Shown here: positions 22,497 to 33,480 of the stretch, piece after piece
Position numbering within the stretch: the stretch's first letter is position 1
Layout of the letters: every line of letters starts with the position of its first letter
From: Sphagnum compactum
Taxonomy: Eukaryota; Bryophyta; Sphagnopsida; Sphagnales
DNA length: 64,000 nt
Direction: 5' to 3'
Assembly: GCA_965153455.1 (NCBI GenBank)
Contig: OZ234500.1
Coordinates: forward strand, 8,060,001-8,124,000
The notes under the pieces: generated by a model
What the model was told of the DNA's origin: nothing
Database searches by the model: none
What the model saw: only the letters and a program-made list of their open reading frames with translations
Position numbers and translations under genes: made by a program

Positions 22497-22940
22497 GACA
22501 CCTTACGGTATGCACACACACAAGGTGGCAGTTACAAACCTAAGGTGAGACAATTTGATGTTGGTGATTTTGTGTATCTCCAGCGGCAACCTAATGATAC
22601 TCTAGACATTTCTTCCGGTCGCACTATCTTGAGGATTAAGGCGATCAGGCCTTTAGGTGTGTTGGAATTGCAAGGAGGTGATGGACGCACAATTCGGGAT
22701 CACTCCAAAAATTGTGCACTGTGCCACCTGCCGAATTTAGATCCTACCATCATCACATCGACTTGGATTCCTCCACTTGATTATCCATGTCAAGTATGTC
22801 AAAGGACAAACAATGCTAATCAGATGCTGCTTTGCAATAATTGTAATGGTGGATACCATCTATTCTGCCTCAAGCTGGAGCTCACTCAAGTTCCCGCCGA
22901 CATTTGGTACTGTTCATCATGTTCTCCTATAGCACCTTGA
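22497..22940 (+). pseudogene. Integrase C-terminal domain with fused PHD finger
   Basis: 22545-22940 is open and lies in the same frame as the end of the integrase core, separated from it by a TGA. It begins with VRQFDVGDFVYLQ, the usual start of the gypsy integrase C-terminal (SH3-like) domain, and continues through LRIKAIRPLGVLELQGGDGR. The last ~50 residues form a C4HC3 PHD finger: C-QV-C, C-NN-C, H-LF-C, C-SS-C, with GGYHLFCL and the aromatic before the last pair (IWYCSSC). PHD fingers commonly bind histone H3 tails, methylated or not. Here this would be a targeting module in the place where chromoviruses carry a chromodomain. The finger itself looks intact. Confidence 0.85.
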
Positions 22941-22981
22941 TTTCTACTCAGACCATGCCACGCTTTTCCCGGCTCAGGTCT

Positions 22982-22990
22982 GAGGGGCGA
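22982..22990 (+). promoter_or_regulatory. Candidate polypurine tract
   Basis: GAGGGGCGA lies 42 bp after the end of the PHD frame and is followed by TATATGAG. Position fits a plus-strand priming tract next to a 3' LTR, but the C at position 7 weakens it and no 3' LTR was confirmed. Confidence 0.25.
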
Positions 22991-25900
22991 TATATGAGAA
23001 TTTCATTTCATCCTCCTCTTGTGCATTGTATGTATATGTGTGTGCATATTATTTTGGTTGATTAGTTTCTACCTTTGACTGGTTTTTATCTTTTTTTTTA
23101 GTAAAGTAACTATGGATTTACACCGTTACGACACCATACATCACGACACTACACGTCACGACAATGTTTTCACACATAAAAGATTCACAAGATCCCTGAA
23201 GATTTGAAGAACTGTAAAACATAAAAAACAAACAAAACCTAAAAAAGTACTTGAAATTGTACTCCTTAGAAATCATGGCACTTGCAAAGTGAAGAAGAAC
23301 TTCAATGCAAGCTCATCCCAATGGAGGATCATGAATTCGTGGAGCTCCCACCAATAACGCACTAACGCAAAAGTCATTGGAACTTGAAAACTTGCACAAA
23401 CACAAGCATTCAAAACATAAGTTGGAACTTCCAAACATTGAAAATGCAGTCGGCAACTTGAAGCTACTGCAAACGGAACACCATCACAAGTGGGCGCTCA
23501 TACACAACCATCACAAGCTTGTGGCGAGACAAGTGCTTGCACCTTCACGAACAGGCTAGGAGTTAGGGTTTTGGAGGGTTATAAGGCGAGATTGACAATC
23601 ATCATTGTTGCATCTTGGCAACAACAATAAAAACTTTAGGGTTTAGATTGGCAAGTCCAAACCATCCTTTGATGCCTTTTGGCCCGTCCATGTCCATGTC
23701 CATTTTGCGGTGGAAAAAATAGATTCCACCTTTTTTTTCATTTTGTATAGGTAGCCACAGATTTTTAAATGTACAAAAATGACGATAATTTGCCAAAAAC
23801 AAAAACACTGGTAGGAGCAGTGAAAATATATGTAGCAGCAGTGGAGGCGCTTAGGAAAAAGGAAAGAGGGGATGAAACTCAGTTTAACACCGAAATTGGT
23901 GGAAAACCTAGTTTGGGTCCCAGTTGTTTTGTTTTGTAAAATTTCATTCCCAGTTACACATTTGATGCCTTATTATGCCAAAACTGGCCGTTCTTGCCCC
24001 CTGATCGCCTGACTTTATGGACAACTTTATTAACCCCTAAACCTCATAGAGGCCCAATACAGGTTGCTTTTCAGTGTAAATTTCCACTGCCCTTTCGTTG
24101 AGGGGGTTATAACATTGTCTAATGCACAGTGGTGGACTATGATTACCAGAATGGCCTGCTGGATTCAGGTACTGCCTCATCCTAGGGTCATCGTTTTGGG
24201 CATGCCCCACCTTCCGTGCTTTACTTTATACAAAATATGGGCATGTATATGATGTTGTGTCCACAAATCACTACTTTTATATACATTTCAACCCAGATAT
24301 TTCCCCATTTCAGCTACTAACCCCAAGGGCATTTTGATTCCTATGGTTTCCTCTCTACCCCACAAAAACCTACCTACCTGCAATCCTTGTCGGAAAGCTG
24401 TCTAGGTTAACCATTGAGCAGATGACACTAGCTTCAACTTCAATAATTTTATGAGCCTTGCAATTTTAGCGTATCCATGTTTTATGGGAAAGAGGGGTAC
24501 GGAGAAACAACAGTAGGAATTTATTAATGTTGGAAACCCTGATGCCTTACTAGGTGATGACATTGGCTTCATATCTTCCCACTTCATCTTGTGCGACAAA
24601 GTGAAGTTTCGGGAAATTTGAAGACTGTAGGTTGATGAACTTGTAAGCATGCCATCATCTGCCGGCTGCGCTTGTTGTGTGCCCTACTTCACATGGGGGA
24701 CGGGTGATTTGTCATACAAGTACTGATCATTACCTTATTATATATAGTTATAAAAAATAATTCCATGGATGTTCATGGAAAAGGATTAAGTAACTGGGAA
24801 TGCTCCAGTTCGTACATACAGGGAAAAGAAAAGTAGTATTTGGGAGGCATAGAAAGGGGTAATGAGAAAAATATCATTGGAAACTTCGGGCAAATGAATA
24901 GATATGTAATAGTTTGGACGATCTAGAAAACCACAGGAATTTTAGAATACTGATGCCTTATTTCACCCAGGAAAATCCCAAAAAGAAATGAATAAATAAA
25001 AATTGTGTACGGATGTGAATAACAACTTTAGGAATAAAATTGATGCATCTATGGGAAGAGACCAAAAATTATTTTAAATTAAGAAACTGAATAAATAGAG
25101 CTTGAGAACTAAACAACCTTATTTCATTCAAAAGGATTTTGAAATGTGCGGAAAGAGAGAAGTATGATGGGTCGAGAGACTTGATACATGAGAGACTTGT
25201 TTTATGTTTTGTTTAGCACAAGCCTTTGAACACATAATCAAGAGAACAAAATCCTCACATAAAATCAACCATTTGCATGCCATCTATGATTTTCTTGAAG
25301 TACTTGTACCTTTAATACATCTACTTTTTGAGCAGATGGGATTATCATGGGAACTTGCAAGTTGCAAGAGCCTTCTCCAGAAGAAAAATTCCATTTGAAG
25401 AAAGGGATACAAACAATAGATGGAAAGTGTACGTGTACTTGTTCCTTTTTCTTCTCAACGGACACTTTTATTTTTTGGCCAAGTACTTAAAATTGTACAT
25501 CATTCATTTTATCACTTTCAGGTAAGTTAGGAGGCTATGTTCATGGAACTAAAAGGCTTTGCTTTAAAATAAAAAGATGATCAACATTCTCACTACTACT
25601 TTACAACATGGTGCCCTTGTCAACTTAAAGTCTAATTTCTAGTCGAATCATGATTTAGGGTTCAACACCATGTGTGCTTGACTCTTTCTCTCTCTTTGTC
25701 CCAGTAAGCCTTAAGGTATCAATCAGTCTTTTGGGCGAGTATCCCCAGACAGATTTACACAGATTTCGCCTTAACACTTTTGTACAGGATCATTATAACT
25801 TGTACCCAGTAGACAGACTTGTGGCAACACAATCCTCAAAAATGAGAACAATTTGGCCAATTATTTTTGAGAAAAAAGGGGAATTTTCGCAGTTTCGCCA

Positions 25901-27135
25901 TTTGGTGATTTTTTGCCAAAAACAAATAGACTGGTATGCATAATGGGACCCTTTTTCTAAAATTCATACCAGCCTGACACTCGTATTGGATTTGTTAAAA
26001 ATTACATAGGAAATACTTGTACTGATATTGGACGAGTGTTGAGTTTTGACCCTGTTATCAAGCTGGTAACTAATAATCTATAAGCAAATTCTTGTTTTTT
26101 TTTAATAACTGCTTAATATTGAATTTTCAAAATATAATAATCACTAATAAAAAATAAAAATAGAAAATAATACTAATATTTAAAAAAACCCTACAACCAG
26201 TGTATAACCAACAGGTTAATGGGTGGTTGTCAACTGATTATTCAATAACCTACCATTATGCACAACTGAAAGTTTTATTATCGCGAATTTTAAAAATATT
26301 GATATTCGTAACCTGCGTGGTCCCAAAAGAAATTTCAAAAAAATAACCTGCACAGTAGTTATTAAAAAATAGCTATAACCAGCCAATATCGATTGGGACA
26401 TTTCTTTTTTGAAAGAGTTCATACAAGCCTATTCCCCCTATTAGGGTTGAAGGCAGATTGTTGGCTGGTATGAGGAAGGTATAAACTTGACATTGAGATT
26501 GGTATAACCCTGGTACAAAGCTTGGTATTACCTTGGCTCCTTAGTAGGCAGGTATCGGTATGAGACTGATACTACTTCTCGAGCCTCTTTCTTTTGTGCA
26601 CAAATTTTATGTCACAAATTCAATGATGTTTTCGTAAGAAAGTCACAACATTTGAAAACAATTTTTTAAAATCTTTTTAAAATTGTCAGATTCCTATACA
26701 TGGTTCAAATAGGTAGTAGAAAATATATAAGGATGTTTAATTTTTTTCCTTTCATATTTGGTTAAGAGCCCAGTTTGGCTAAACCAGCTTCTAGATGATC
26801 ACAACCTGAGTTCCATCACAATTTGTTTTGAAAATAAAACACCATACTTCATGTCCATACCAAGCAGGTATCGGTACACAAGTCCCTGCTATTGCCTCAG
26901 GTCATACCAGTCTAGTCAGTTCTTTGATACCATGGCGAGTACCAGTCTATACACCAGGGTTCCAGCTTGTTACCTGCCCAACACTGGTATACAGCAGAGT
27001 TCCAACTTTGGCACCCACCCAACACTGGTCTCAAGTTTCAACCAGTGCTGATCTAGTGTATAGAAGGCCTATGCCTGGTATCAATAATGGTAACAAGGAC
27101 TCTACCAGTCCTGGTGTCAGCCGAGGCCATTCCAG
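22991..27135. other. Repeat-derived intergenic DNA; no gene recognised
   Basis: 23000-23560 holds short purine-rich sequences with no coding support. 23833-23885 (GGAGGCGCTTAGGAAAAAGG onward) recurs at 55553-55600. 25950-27130 is rich in CTGGTATxxxACCAG-like phrases which also occur near 53350-53830 and 56750-57200, suggesting an old dispersed family. No transposase or pol domain recognised. Confidence 0.55.
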
Positions 27136-27750
27136 TTTTGTAGCTATACGAGCCCAGTAAGGACCCGAGGTAACACCAACCTTGTACCAGTTCACATAAC
27201 TGCTTCACACCAGCCAAAAATCAGTTGTGGACCCAATACTTCAAAGAACATGGTATTGGAGAAAAGAGCCAAAAAAATATTATAAATAAATAAATAAATA
27301 AATAAATGAAAACATAGTTTCAGACCAGCCTGGTATGTTCAAAAGTCCATACCATCCAAACACTCCTCTTAACTCTCCACCTGAATTAAGCCCAAAACAA
27401 TGGGGTAGTGCATTGAAGCAACAACAACAACAGCTATAGTTTTGTAGCTATACGAGCCCAGTAAGGACCTGAGGTAATACCAACCTTGTACCAGTTCTGG
27501 TACATGACTGCTTCACACCAGCCAAAAATCAGTTGTGGACCCAATACTTCAAAGCACATGGTATTGGAGAAATATTGGAGAAAAGAGCCAAAAAAATATT
27601 ATAAATAAATAAATAAATAAATAAATAAAAACATAGTTTCAGACCAGCCTGGTATGTTCAAAAGTCCATACCATCCAAACACTCCTCTTAACTCTCCACC
27701 TGAATTAAGCCCAAAACAATGGGGTATTGCATTGAAGCAACAACAACAAC
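27136..27750. repeat. Tandem duplication of about 304 bp upstream of the ERF gene
   Basis: Copy 1 starts with TTTTGTAGCTATACGAGCCC at 27136 and copy 2 with the same phrase at 27440. Both include an (AAAT)n tract (about 27283-27306 and 27602-27628), the block CAGACCAGCCTGGTATGTTC and a (CAA)n end. Identity is about 95% by eye apart from a few small insertions, so this is a fairly recent duplication. It ends ~600 bp before the ERF start codon. Confidence 0.9.
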
Positions 27751-28021
27751 CACCCCATGTAGGTCAGTTATGGTCCTGAACAGTGATGGTACACCCACAT
27801 GATTAACCACAACCAATAAATAAATAAATAAATAAACTCTTTCTAGAGGCCCACGATGTCAGTGTTTTGGCTACATCACAAAAATGGAAAGAAATTTAAT
27901 AAAAAAAAAAAAAAAACCCTGCCCTTGAATCCTAAACTAAACCCATAAGAAATTTTGGTGAAGTAAATTTTTTTTGAGGGGGGGCAGATTTAGTGTACCT
28001 AGGGAAGACTATTTTGGAAGT

Positions 28022-28027
<6 letters not shown>

Positions 28028-28052
<25 letters not shown>
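28028..28052. repeat. (GA)n microsatellite in the ERF 5' region
   Basis: About twelve GA dinucleotides, some 300 bp upstream of the ERF start codon. GA/CT runs are common in plant core promoters and 5' leaders; a regulatory role is possible but not shown. A (TG)n tract follows at about 28301-28319. Confidence 0.8.
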
Positions 28053-28356
28053 CGTGCGTGCGGACTAGAGAGAATCGAGAATTCTGAGTAGAACGTGGTG
28101 GGGTTGGAGATGGTGGCCGCCACTGTCCGAAAGATGTGGGAACCCTCGGTCGGTGAAGATGATGAAGAGAGATTTGACAAGAAGTGACTCCTAGAAGAGG
28201 AACAACAACAAGAGTCAAACTTTTAGAAACTCAACTTTTGATGTAAAAATTTAGTACTCATGTGATTTCTTTGGTTTCGTTTGTTGTGTGTGTTGGTTTG
28301 TGTGTGTGTGTGTGTGTGTTGTTTGTTGGTTTGGGTCGTCGCCGATCGAGACCACC

Positions 28357-30675
28357 ATGAACTTTTTCGGAGGGACTTCGACACGAAGTCGGACCAGCTG
28401 CTTGTCCCCTTCAACTGTACTAAAAGCTGCAGATGCGTTTAGTAGCAGTAGCAGCTCTTGGAGATCATCCACCAGCGAAAGAAGATCAAAGGACGTTGCA
28501 GTGAAAGGGTTGCAAGATCGCTTGTTGGGCGTTGACCCATTTGAAGCTCTTGCGAGAGGACTCCCCGGAGGAGCAGCAGCAGCAGCAGCAGCAGCCGACT
28601 GCACAACAAGTCTGAAATTACACAAGTCTTCTGACTCGTTTCTGTCTGTTTCCGCGGAGCGGAATCCTAGCGGCCGCTTAATTACAACCCTCTCAGGTAA
28701 CAAGTTCCAGAACCAGCAGCAGTTTGTCGTAACTCCTGATCTGAGTACGACTCTTAGCGGCGGTAGCAGTGGTGGCGGTGGTGATATCGGCTGCAGTTCG
28801 CGGCCGCAGTCCGATGTTTCCAGTTTGGGGAAGCCGGCCGGGCCGCAGCAGCTGCTGCTGCAGAACAGGCTCTCGGGGTTGAAGAGATTCAGACCGGATG
28901 ATTTCGCCACGGAAATCACCGAGCCTCGGAGGAAGTCGCAAAAGGCATGGGTTATCGCCAGAAAGCTTCGTCACAGTCTGGGAGAAAATTTTGCGGAATG
29001 CTTTCGAGAGAAATTCGGCGATGTAATGAAGCAAAAGACGGAGCAGCTCCAACTCCAGAAAACAAATCTAACTACTGCTGCTGCTGCCGCCGCCGACGCC
29101 GCCGCCAACTTCTCTGCATCTGAGTTATCAGACGGATCGTATGAGAAAATCTCTTCTTCATCGACCGATCTTCTGAAGACTACTACTGCAGGCTCCAAGG
29201 ATGATGATGGATTCTCGGATTGGTTTGTCGTTGACGACCAAGACAACCAAGAAGCAGCAGCAGAGGTCATGGTTGATGCAAAACATCATCCTGGTTGCTT
29301 TGACGATCATCATGATGCAGCTTACCGGAAAGCTTTTAATGATCGGGAGCAGCGAGATCTAGATCCAGCAGCAGTGGCAGCAGCTGGATTCTCTTCTCCA
29401 AGCTGCGCCTCAGATCAGCTCCTCCAAGCTTCCAAGTACGAAGGCTTGCAGCCCAAAACTGGACCTTCGGTAGTCACGAGCCATCTGCTGCAGCAGCAGC
29501 AGGAGCCCACGTATCCATGGGATTCGGAAAGCTCATGGTCATGGTCGACAGCGACTTCGGGTACCTTGGAGAATGCTAACGATGCCGTCGATGATCATCA
29601 TCCTCATCACAGCCGGCCGGAAGATGAGCTCTTGCAAGCTTTGAAAGGAGGAGCAGGAGTTGTTACTGCGGCAGAAACGGCTGCAAAACCTGCAGCTCCT
29701 CCTCCTCGCAGTCAGTACCGCTCTGCTAGACCTCGTGCTTTTCCTGAAGCTACTGCCATGTGGTTGATGCAGAAACTGTCAGAGTCACAACAAACACCGC
29801 CGGTGCGTCAGTATATTGCGGAGGAGGAGATTCAGAATCTCTCATCAAGAACAGCAGCAGCAGCAGCTGTGCCGCCAAAAGATCCGCTGTGGAGGTCGCG
29901 CTACAGAGGCGTGAGGCAACGGCCATGGGGAAAGTTCGCTGCAGAGATTCGAGACTCCGCTCGACAAGGCGCCAGGTTGTGGCTGGGGACGTTCGACACC
30001 GCCGAAGAAGCTGCAGCCGCTTATGATACTGCAGCTCTCAAGATGCGTGGACCTAAAGCGCACTTGAACTTTCTCCCCAAAGTTCCTGATGCATCGGCTC
30101 TCGACACTTCTGCCACAGCTGCCATGGATCATGCTTCTGCCACACCTGCTGCTGCTGCTGTTGCTGGTGCTGCAACAGCAGCAGATTCCACTGCAACAAC
30201 AGCTGCTGCCATAGCAGAAGAAGATTCCACTGCTACCACAGTTGCTGCTGCTGCCATAGCAGAAGATTCAACTGTGACAACAGTTGCTCCTGAAGGAGAT
30301 GATTGCATGGCTAGTTCTGCAGCAGGTTCGAGCTGCAATGATTTCGGGCCTATATCAGATGATGTGGCAGGAGTACTTGCAGCAGCTAGCCCCAGCAACC
30401 TCTTTACTGCTCAGCCAGTGTCTAACGACACTGGAGGAAGTCCTGCTGCAATTACGGCTGCTGGTTTGGAAGTGGAAGTGGAGGAGGAGGAAGATCTAGA
30501 TCATGCTTTTCTGGAGAAGTTGTTGGACAGCACTCAGAATCATGCAGCAGCCGAGATCATACCTCTCTCTCCCAATTTCAGTGACTACTGTGATTTCTCG
30601 CTAGTGTTTTCTCCACTACAAACTATGGATCATCATCAAGATTGTGGAGATCATGGCCAGTTGATATCCAACTAG
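28357..30675 (+). CDS. AP2/ERF-family transcription factor (772 aa)
   Basis: A nuclear DNA-binding protein of the plant AP2/ERF family. The single AP2 domain spans residues ~515-574, from [20 protein letters not shown] to KAHLNFLP, with the WLG core and the AAY helix. Ala528 and Asp533 correspond to the A14/D19 pair of the ERF subfamily, as opposed to Val/Glu in DREB, so GCC-box-type binding is expected. The protein is unusually long for an ERF (often 200-400 aa). The N-terminal ~510 residues are low complexity with poly-Ala, Ser, Gln and His runs, and the C-terminal region has an acidic patch ([17 protein letters not shown]) suggesting activation. Start chosen at ACCACCATGAAC: the frame is open further upstream, but only through a (TG)n tract without another ATG. 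No intron is needed. CAG/GCN runs and GC content contrast with the flanks. The frame may have been cut short by an indel; see the next entry. Confidence 0.93.
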   Translation: MNFFGGTSTRSRTSCLSPSTVLKAADAFSSSSSSWRSSTSERRSKDVAVKGLQDRLLGVDPFEALARGLPGGAAAAAAAADCTTSLKLHKSSDSFLSVSAERNPSGRLITTLSGNKFQNQQQFVVTPDLSTTLSGGSSGGGGDIGCSSRPQSDVSSLGKPAGPQQLLLQNRLSGLKRFRPDDFATEITEPRRKSQKAWVIARKLRHSLGENFAECFREKFGDVMKQKTEQLQLQKTNLTTAAAAAADAAANFSASELSDGSYEKISSSSTDLLKTTTAGSKDDDGFSDWFVVDDQDNQEAAAEVMVDAKHHPGCFDDHHDAAYRKAFNDREQRDLDPAAVAAAGFSSPSCASDQLLQASKYEGLQPKTGPSVVTSHLLQQQQEPTYPWDSESSWSWSTATSGTLENANDAVDDHHPHHSRPEDELLQALKGGAGVVTAAETAAKPAAPPPRSQYRSARPRAFPEATAMWLMQKLSESQQTPPVRQYIAEEEIQNLSSRTAAAAAVPPKDPLWRSRYRGVRQRPWGKFAAEIRDSARQGARLWLGTFDTAEEAAAAYDTAALKMRGPKAHLNFLPKVPDASALDTSATAAMDHASATPAAAAVAGAATAADSTATTAAAIAEEDSTATTVAAAAIAEDSTVTTVAPEGDDCMASSAAGSSCNDFGPISDDVAGVLAAASPSNLFTAQPVSNDTGGSPAAITAAGLEVEVEEEEDLDHAFLEKLLDSTQNHAAAEIIPLSPNFSDYCDFSLVFSPLQTMDHHQDCGDHGQLISN

Positions 30676-30859
30676 CCAAGAAGCTGCTGGTGCTCATGTT
30701 GAGCCCCCTGGTTACTACTACGATGACTTCAGTTATAATATCTGCTCGATATCCGACGATGCCATTAGACTTGAAGCTTTCAATGATGTAGATGATCACA
30801 GTTCTTTCTTCAGTGTCCACCACCACCACATGCAACTTCACATGGCACAAGTTTCCTAA
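30665..30859 (+). pseudogene. Out-of-frame coding-like tail of the ERF gene
   Basis: Immediately after the ERF stop, the next plus-strand frame stays open for 61 further codons to TAA at 30857-30859. It reads EPPGYYYDDFSYNICSISDD and later FFSVHHHHMQLHMAQVS. The composition (Tyr/Asp/Ser-rich, His run) matches the style of the ERF C-terminus and not random intergenic DNA. The open part of this frame begins at 30665, just after TGA at 30662, so a one-base indel between about 30662 and 30675 would join it to the ERF frame and give a protein of roughly 835 residues. It could be a real allele-specific truncation or a sequence error. No usable intron boundaries were seen. Confidence 0.5.
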
Positions 30860-31997
30860 AGACTGACTCATCAGATCCATGTCAGAAGTTCCAGGAGAGA
30901 CAAAGTTGGGCCAAGTATGGACAGTCTTCTCAATGGTGGGGGGTTTGCTGATACTGTTTCTTCCAGCTTCTTCTTTATTCACAAAGTCTAGAGATGATGA
31001 GATTATGCCAAGTTCATCAGCCACAGCATAGATCTGAGTTTATATGACCAGAAGTCCTCTTCTTTTCTGATAATGCCTATTGTACAATAGCAACATACTC
31101 CAAGCACCATATTCCCACATCATCATCTTTTATATTATATTCAGATCAGATTGACTCGGAGCAAATATGTAACTTTGCTAATACTATTGTGGTAAAAGGG
31201 TTTTGACACCACCATGGATCATGATGTTGTCTCTTGAGGAAGTCTAGCACAGGACTTGGTTCTGCTCCCAGGAACCTGCATGCATATTATATATGTGTCT
31301 GTTTCTCCTGTTATTATGAAAAGTGCAGGCAGACAACCTGAGGAGATAGATCTCTAGAATCCATAGAAACACTTTGAGATCTCATATGTAACTGTAGTGT
31401 GCTGTACTATGTAGAGATATTTGTGTGTTGTGGTAAGGCATTCTGTAATTCCATACATAATACATGCCATGTGAGTTGGAACTTCCCAGAGTGAGGGGAT
31501 ATATTCGTACAAAACTAAGGAAATTTTCTGCAAAGTTGCTGGCAACATGTTTATTACTAATAAAGCTTTTTTGTGCAAATTCTCATGTAGCAAGATAGTC
31601 TAGTAAGCAGACTTGTAACACACATTACCATTGCAAGAAAGAAGTCTATGCTTTTGCATTATTCAAGAGGTCCAGACCACCCCCAGTAGCCAGATTGGTA
31701 TGGCAATAGCATACTCTCCTACATACTCCATATTATCTCACAATAGTACTACTGAAGTACATCTTGTCTCACAGACAAAAATCATGAGACATTATTGTAT
31801 ATCATGCAATGCTTCAAAGTTCTCGCTCCATTTTTCCAGCTCTTCTTGAAGATCTACTTCATTCATTTTCATGTTCAGCTATCAAGCCAGAATGCCACAT
31901 TTTACTATCATCATTTGTTTGTAGCGATCTTGTGAAAACATGCAGAGAAGCAGGCATTACTCTAAATTGTGCTCCAAACCCTAACCTTGGCCATCTT
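30860..31997. other. ERF 3' flank; no gene recognised
   Basis: Probably contains the ERF 3' UTR. No second gene is supported. AATAAAG at about 31558 is a possible but distant polyadenylation signal. Confidence 0.45.
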
Positions 31998-32593
31998 CTA
32001 GCCTTTTTGTGCCAACTCCTCAATCCTACGTCCCACCATCTGGAAAAATGCTTGCCCTGCAGAACCACCCATCTCTATCATTGTACTGTGAAGTGGCTTA
32101 AAACAAGAAATGCAGCAGGTTAAAAGACAATCAAGATGTAAAGCATTAGGTTCTCAAATGCCAATGCCAGACTTTGTTCATGGTTTTATACAGTAATCTC
32201 GTGCAGAGAGCATTGGGTTGCAGATCATAGTAGTGTTCAGACATTATTGATATCCATGCAGTAAGGTGACCAGATTTTTGCAATATAAAACAAGTAGAAG
32301 AGCACCAAGAGCTGCTTTCAGAGGTTCGCAGAATTTGTACATAGACTACCATGCAAGTCTGCAACTAAAGGGAGCTTGGCAGCCTTGAATCCAGCAAAAA
32401 CATCATGGAGCTTGAGAAGCTTGAATCCAGCTAATGCTGCCCATCATCATATCCACATAATTTTGGTGCCATTCCTGACTTAGTTCATCATCCCATGCCC
32501 ACAAATAGCAATGATGTGTCCTCAAAGTTGTTCTTACACTGTTGCATCATTTTCTGAACTCCATTAGCAGAAAGGTATTGCTCTAGATTAACC
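31998..32593 (-). other. Possible minus-strand 3' exons of an unrecognised gene
   Basis: Two short minus-strand stretches look coding. 32593-32488 follows ATAATTTTAG (acceptor-like) and reads VNLEQYLSANGVQKMMQQCK and then NNFEDTSLLFVGMG to a TGA. 32085-31998 follows a pyrimidine-rich CTTCACAG and reads TMIEMGGSAGQAFFQMVGRR and then IEELAQKG to a TAG. A third frame over 32520-32403 reads WAWDDELSQEWHQNYVDMMM. None is recognised as a known family. They could be last exons, alternative ends, or fragments of a gene cut by the copia insertion further upstream. Without other exons this is only a candidate. Confidence 0.3.
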
Positions 32594-32851
32594 CTAAAAT
32601 TATGCAGGGTGACAGACAATATGACTCATAAATGTCTAGTCCCAATGGGACTGCACTGCAGGATTCTCAATTAAGGGGTAAAGGACAAGGCTATATTCCC
32701 AAAATGCTTGGGCCCGGCATTTTGGGAACATCCACCCCGCACTTGGGCTTCAGCCATCATAAAGCGGCTTTACCCACCATAAAAGCACCATGCAAAAGTT
32801 GTCATGAACCTAAACATATGTAAATCACAAGGCATAGGAGGGTGATGGTCC

Positions 32852-32922
32852 TTACACCTACTCGCTAAGTGTAGGCGGGATCTTACACCTAGATCTGTCC
32901 CACTCTTGAGGAGTAGGTGTAA
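32852..32922. repeat. 12-bp perfect inverted repeat
   Basis: TTACACCTACTC at 32852-32863 is the exact reverse complement of GAGTAGGTGTAA at 32911-32922, with a 47-bp spacer that itself contains another TTACACCTA copy. It may be the end of a small inverted-repeat element. No target duplication was identified. Confidence 0.6.
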
Positions 32923-33119
32923 TGCTTTGCAACAAGCTAACTTAGCAAAGTAAAATATGTGGGTTCAACAATTGTTCAATTCTTTCATTTTATTATTAAT
33001 TGTGTAACAAATTGTAAACTAATAAAAACATACCATGATTTTGACCACATGATTTTAATTTAATAGGAGTATCCCCCTCAGCCATCCCCCTTTGATGATA
33101 GGAGTATTTTGATAACTTT

Positions 33120-33480
33120 ATTGGTTTGTCTTTGCACCCCAAAACAAATTATTTTGGAATTAAATGCAAAAATTTCCTATTTTATCTTTAAGATGGAAAA
33201 CATAGTAGTATTCTGAAAGATGGTCTATGAAAAGGTAAAGTATTTGGAGTCACCCACCTTGGGAAGGGATCTTCATATGGCCACATACATTGAATTGAAC
33301 TAGATCAAGGATGTCATTTGATTCTCTTGCACTTCACTTTAGGAACGCTTGTTGATTTGTTCTTGTTGCTATGCAGGTACATGTGACCATGCTCGTGCAA
33401 CATGCTTCAAAGCTTTTGATAAAAATATTATAGCAACATGACCAAGCCCACAAACTATAGTAGTTTCTTTGGTGGGTCTC
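33120..33480 (-). pseudogene. Ty1/copia integrase remnant
   Basis: On the minus strand, DLVQFNVCGHMKIPSQGG followed after a stop by LYLFIDHLSEYYYVFHLKDK corresponds to the copia integrase core start (LVHxDVCGPM..PS.GG and F.TFIDDFSR...V..LK), including the first catalytic Asp position, here Asn, and the ID Asp. The upstream part (33480-33340) has remains of the zinc-binding pre-integrase region. Stops and frame changes are frequent. No LTR was identified. Confidence 0.65.

Larger units (their letters stand above)
15000..22990 (+). mobile_element. Decayed Ty3/gypsy retrotransposon with a C5-methyltransferase and a PHD finger
   Basis: Plus-strand domains appear in the order gag with a CCHC knuckle, protease region, DNA cytosine-5 methyltransferase, reverse transcriptase, RNase H, integrase (HHCC, DDE, C-terminal domain) and PHD finger. 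RT-RNase H-integrase order is that of Ty3/gypsy elements. The methyltransferase between protease and RT, and a PHD finger where many plant gypsy elements carry a chromodomain, are the unusual parts. Many in-frame stops and several frame changes show the copy is dead. LTRs could not be paired: the sequence after 22990 does not visibly match 14.9-16.3 kb, so the 5' boundary is approximate and the 3' LTR may be lost or highly diverged. The intervals within are annotated separately. Confidence 0.8.

Noticed and set aside
28251-29270. Minus-strand frames opposite the ERF gene (222, 119 and 99 codons)
   Set aside because: Shadows of the biased GCN/CAG codons of the ERF coding strand.
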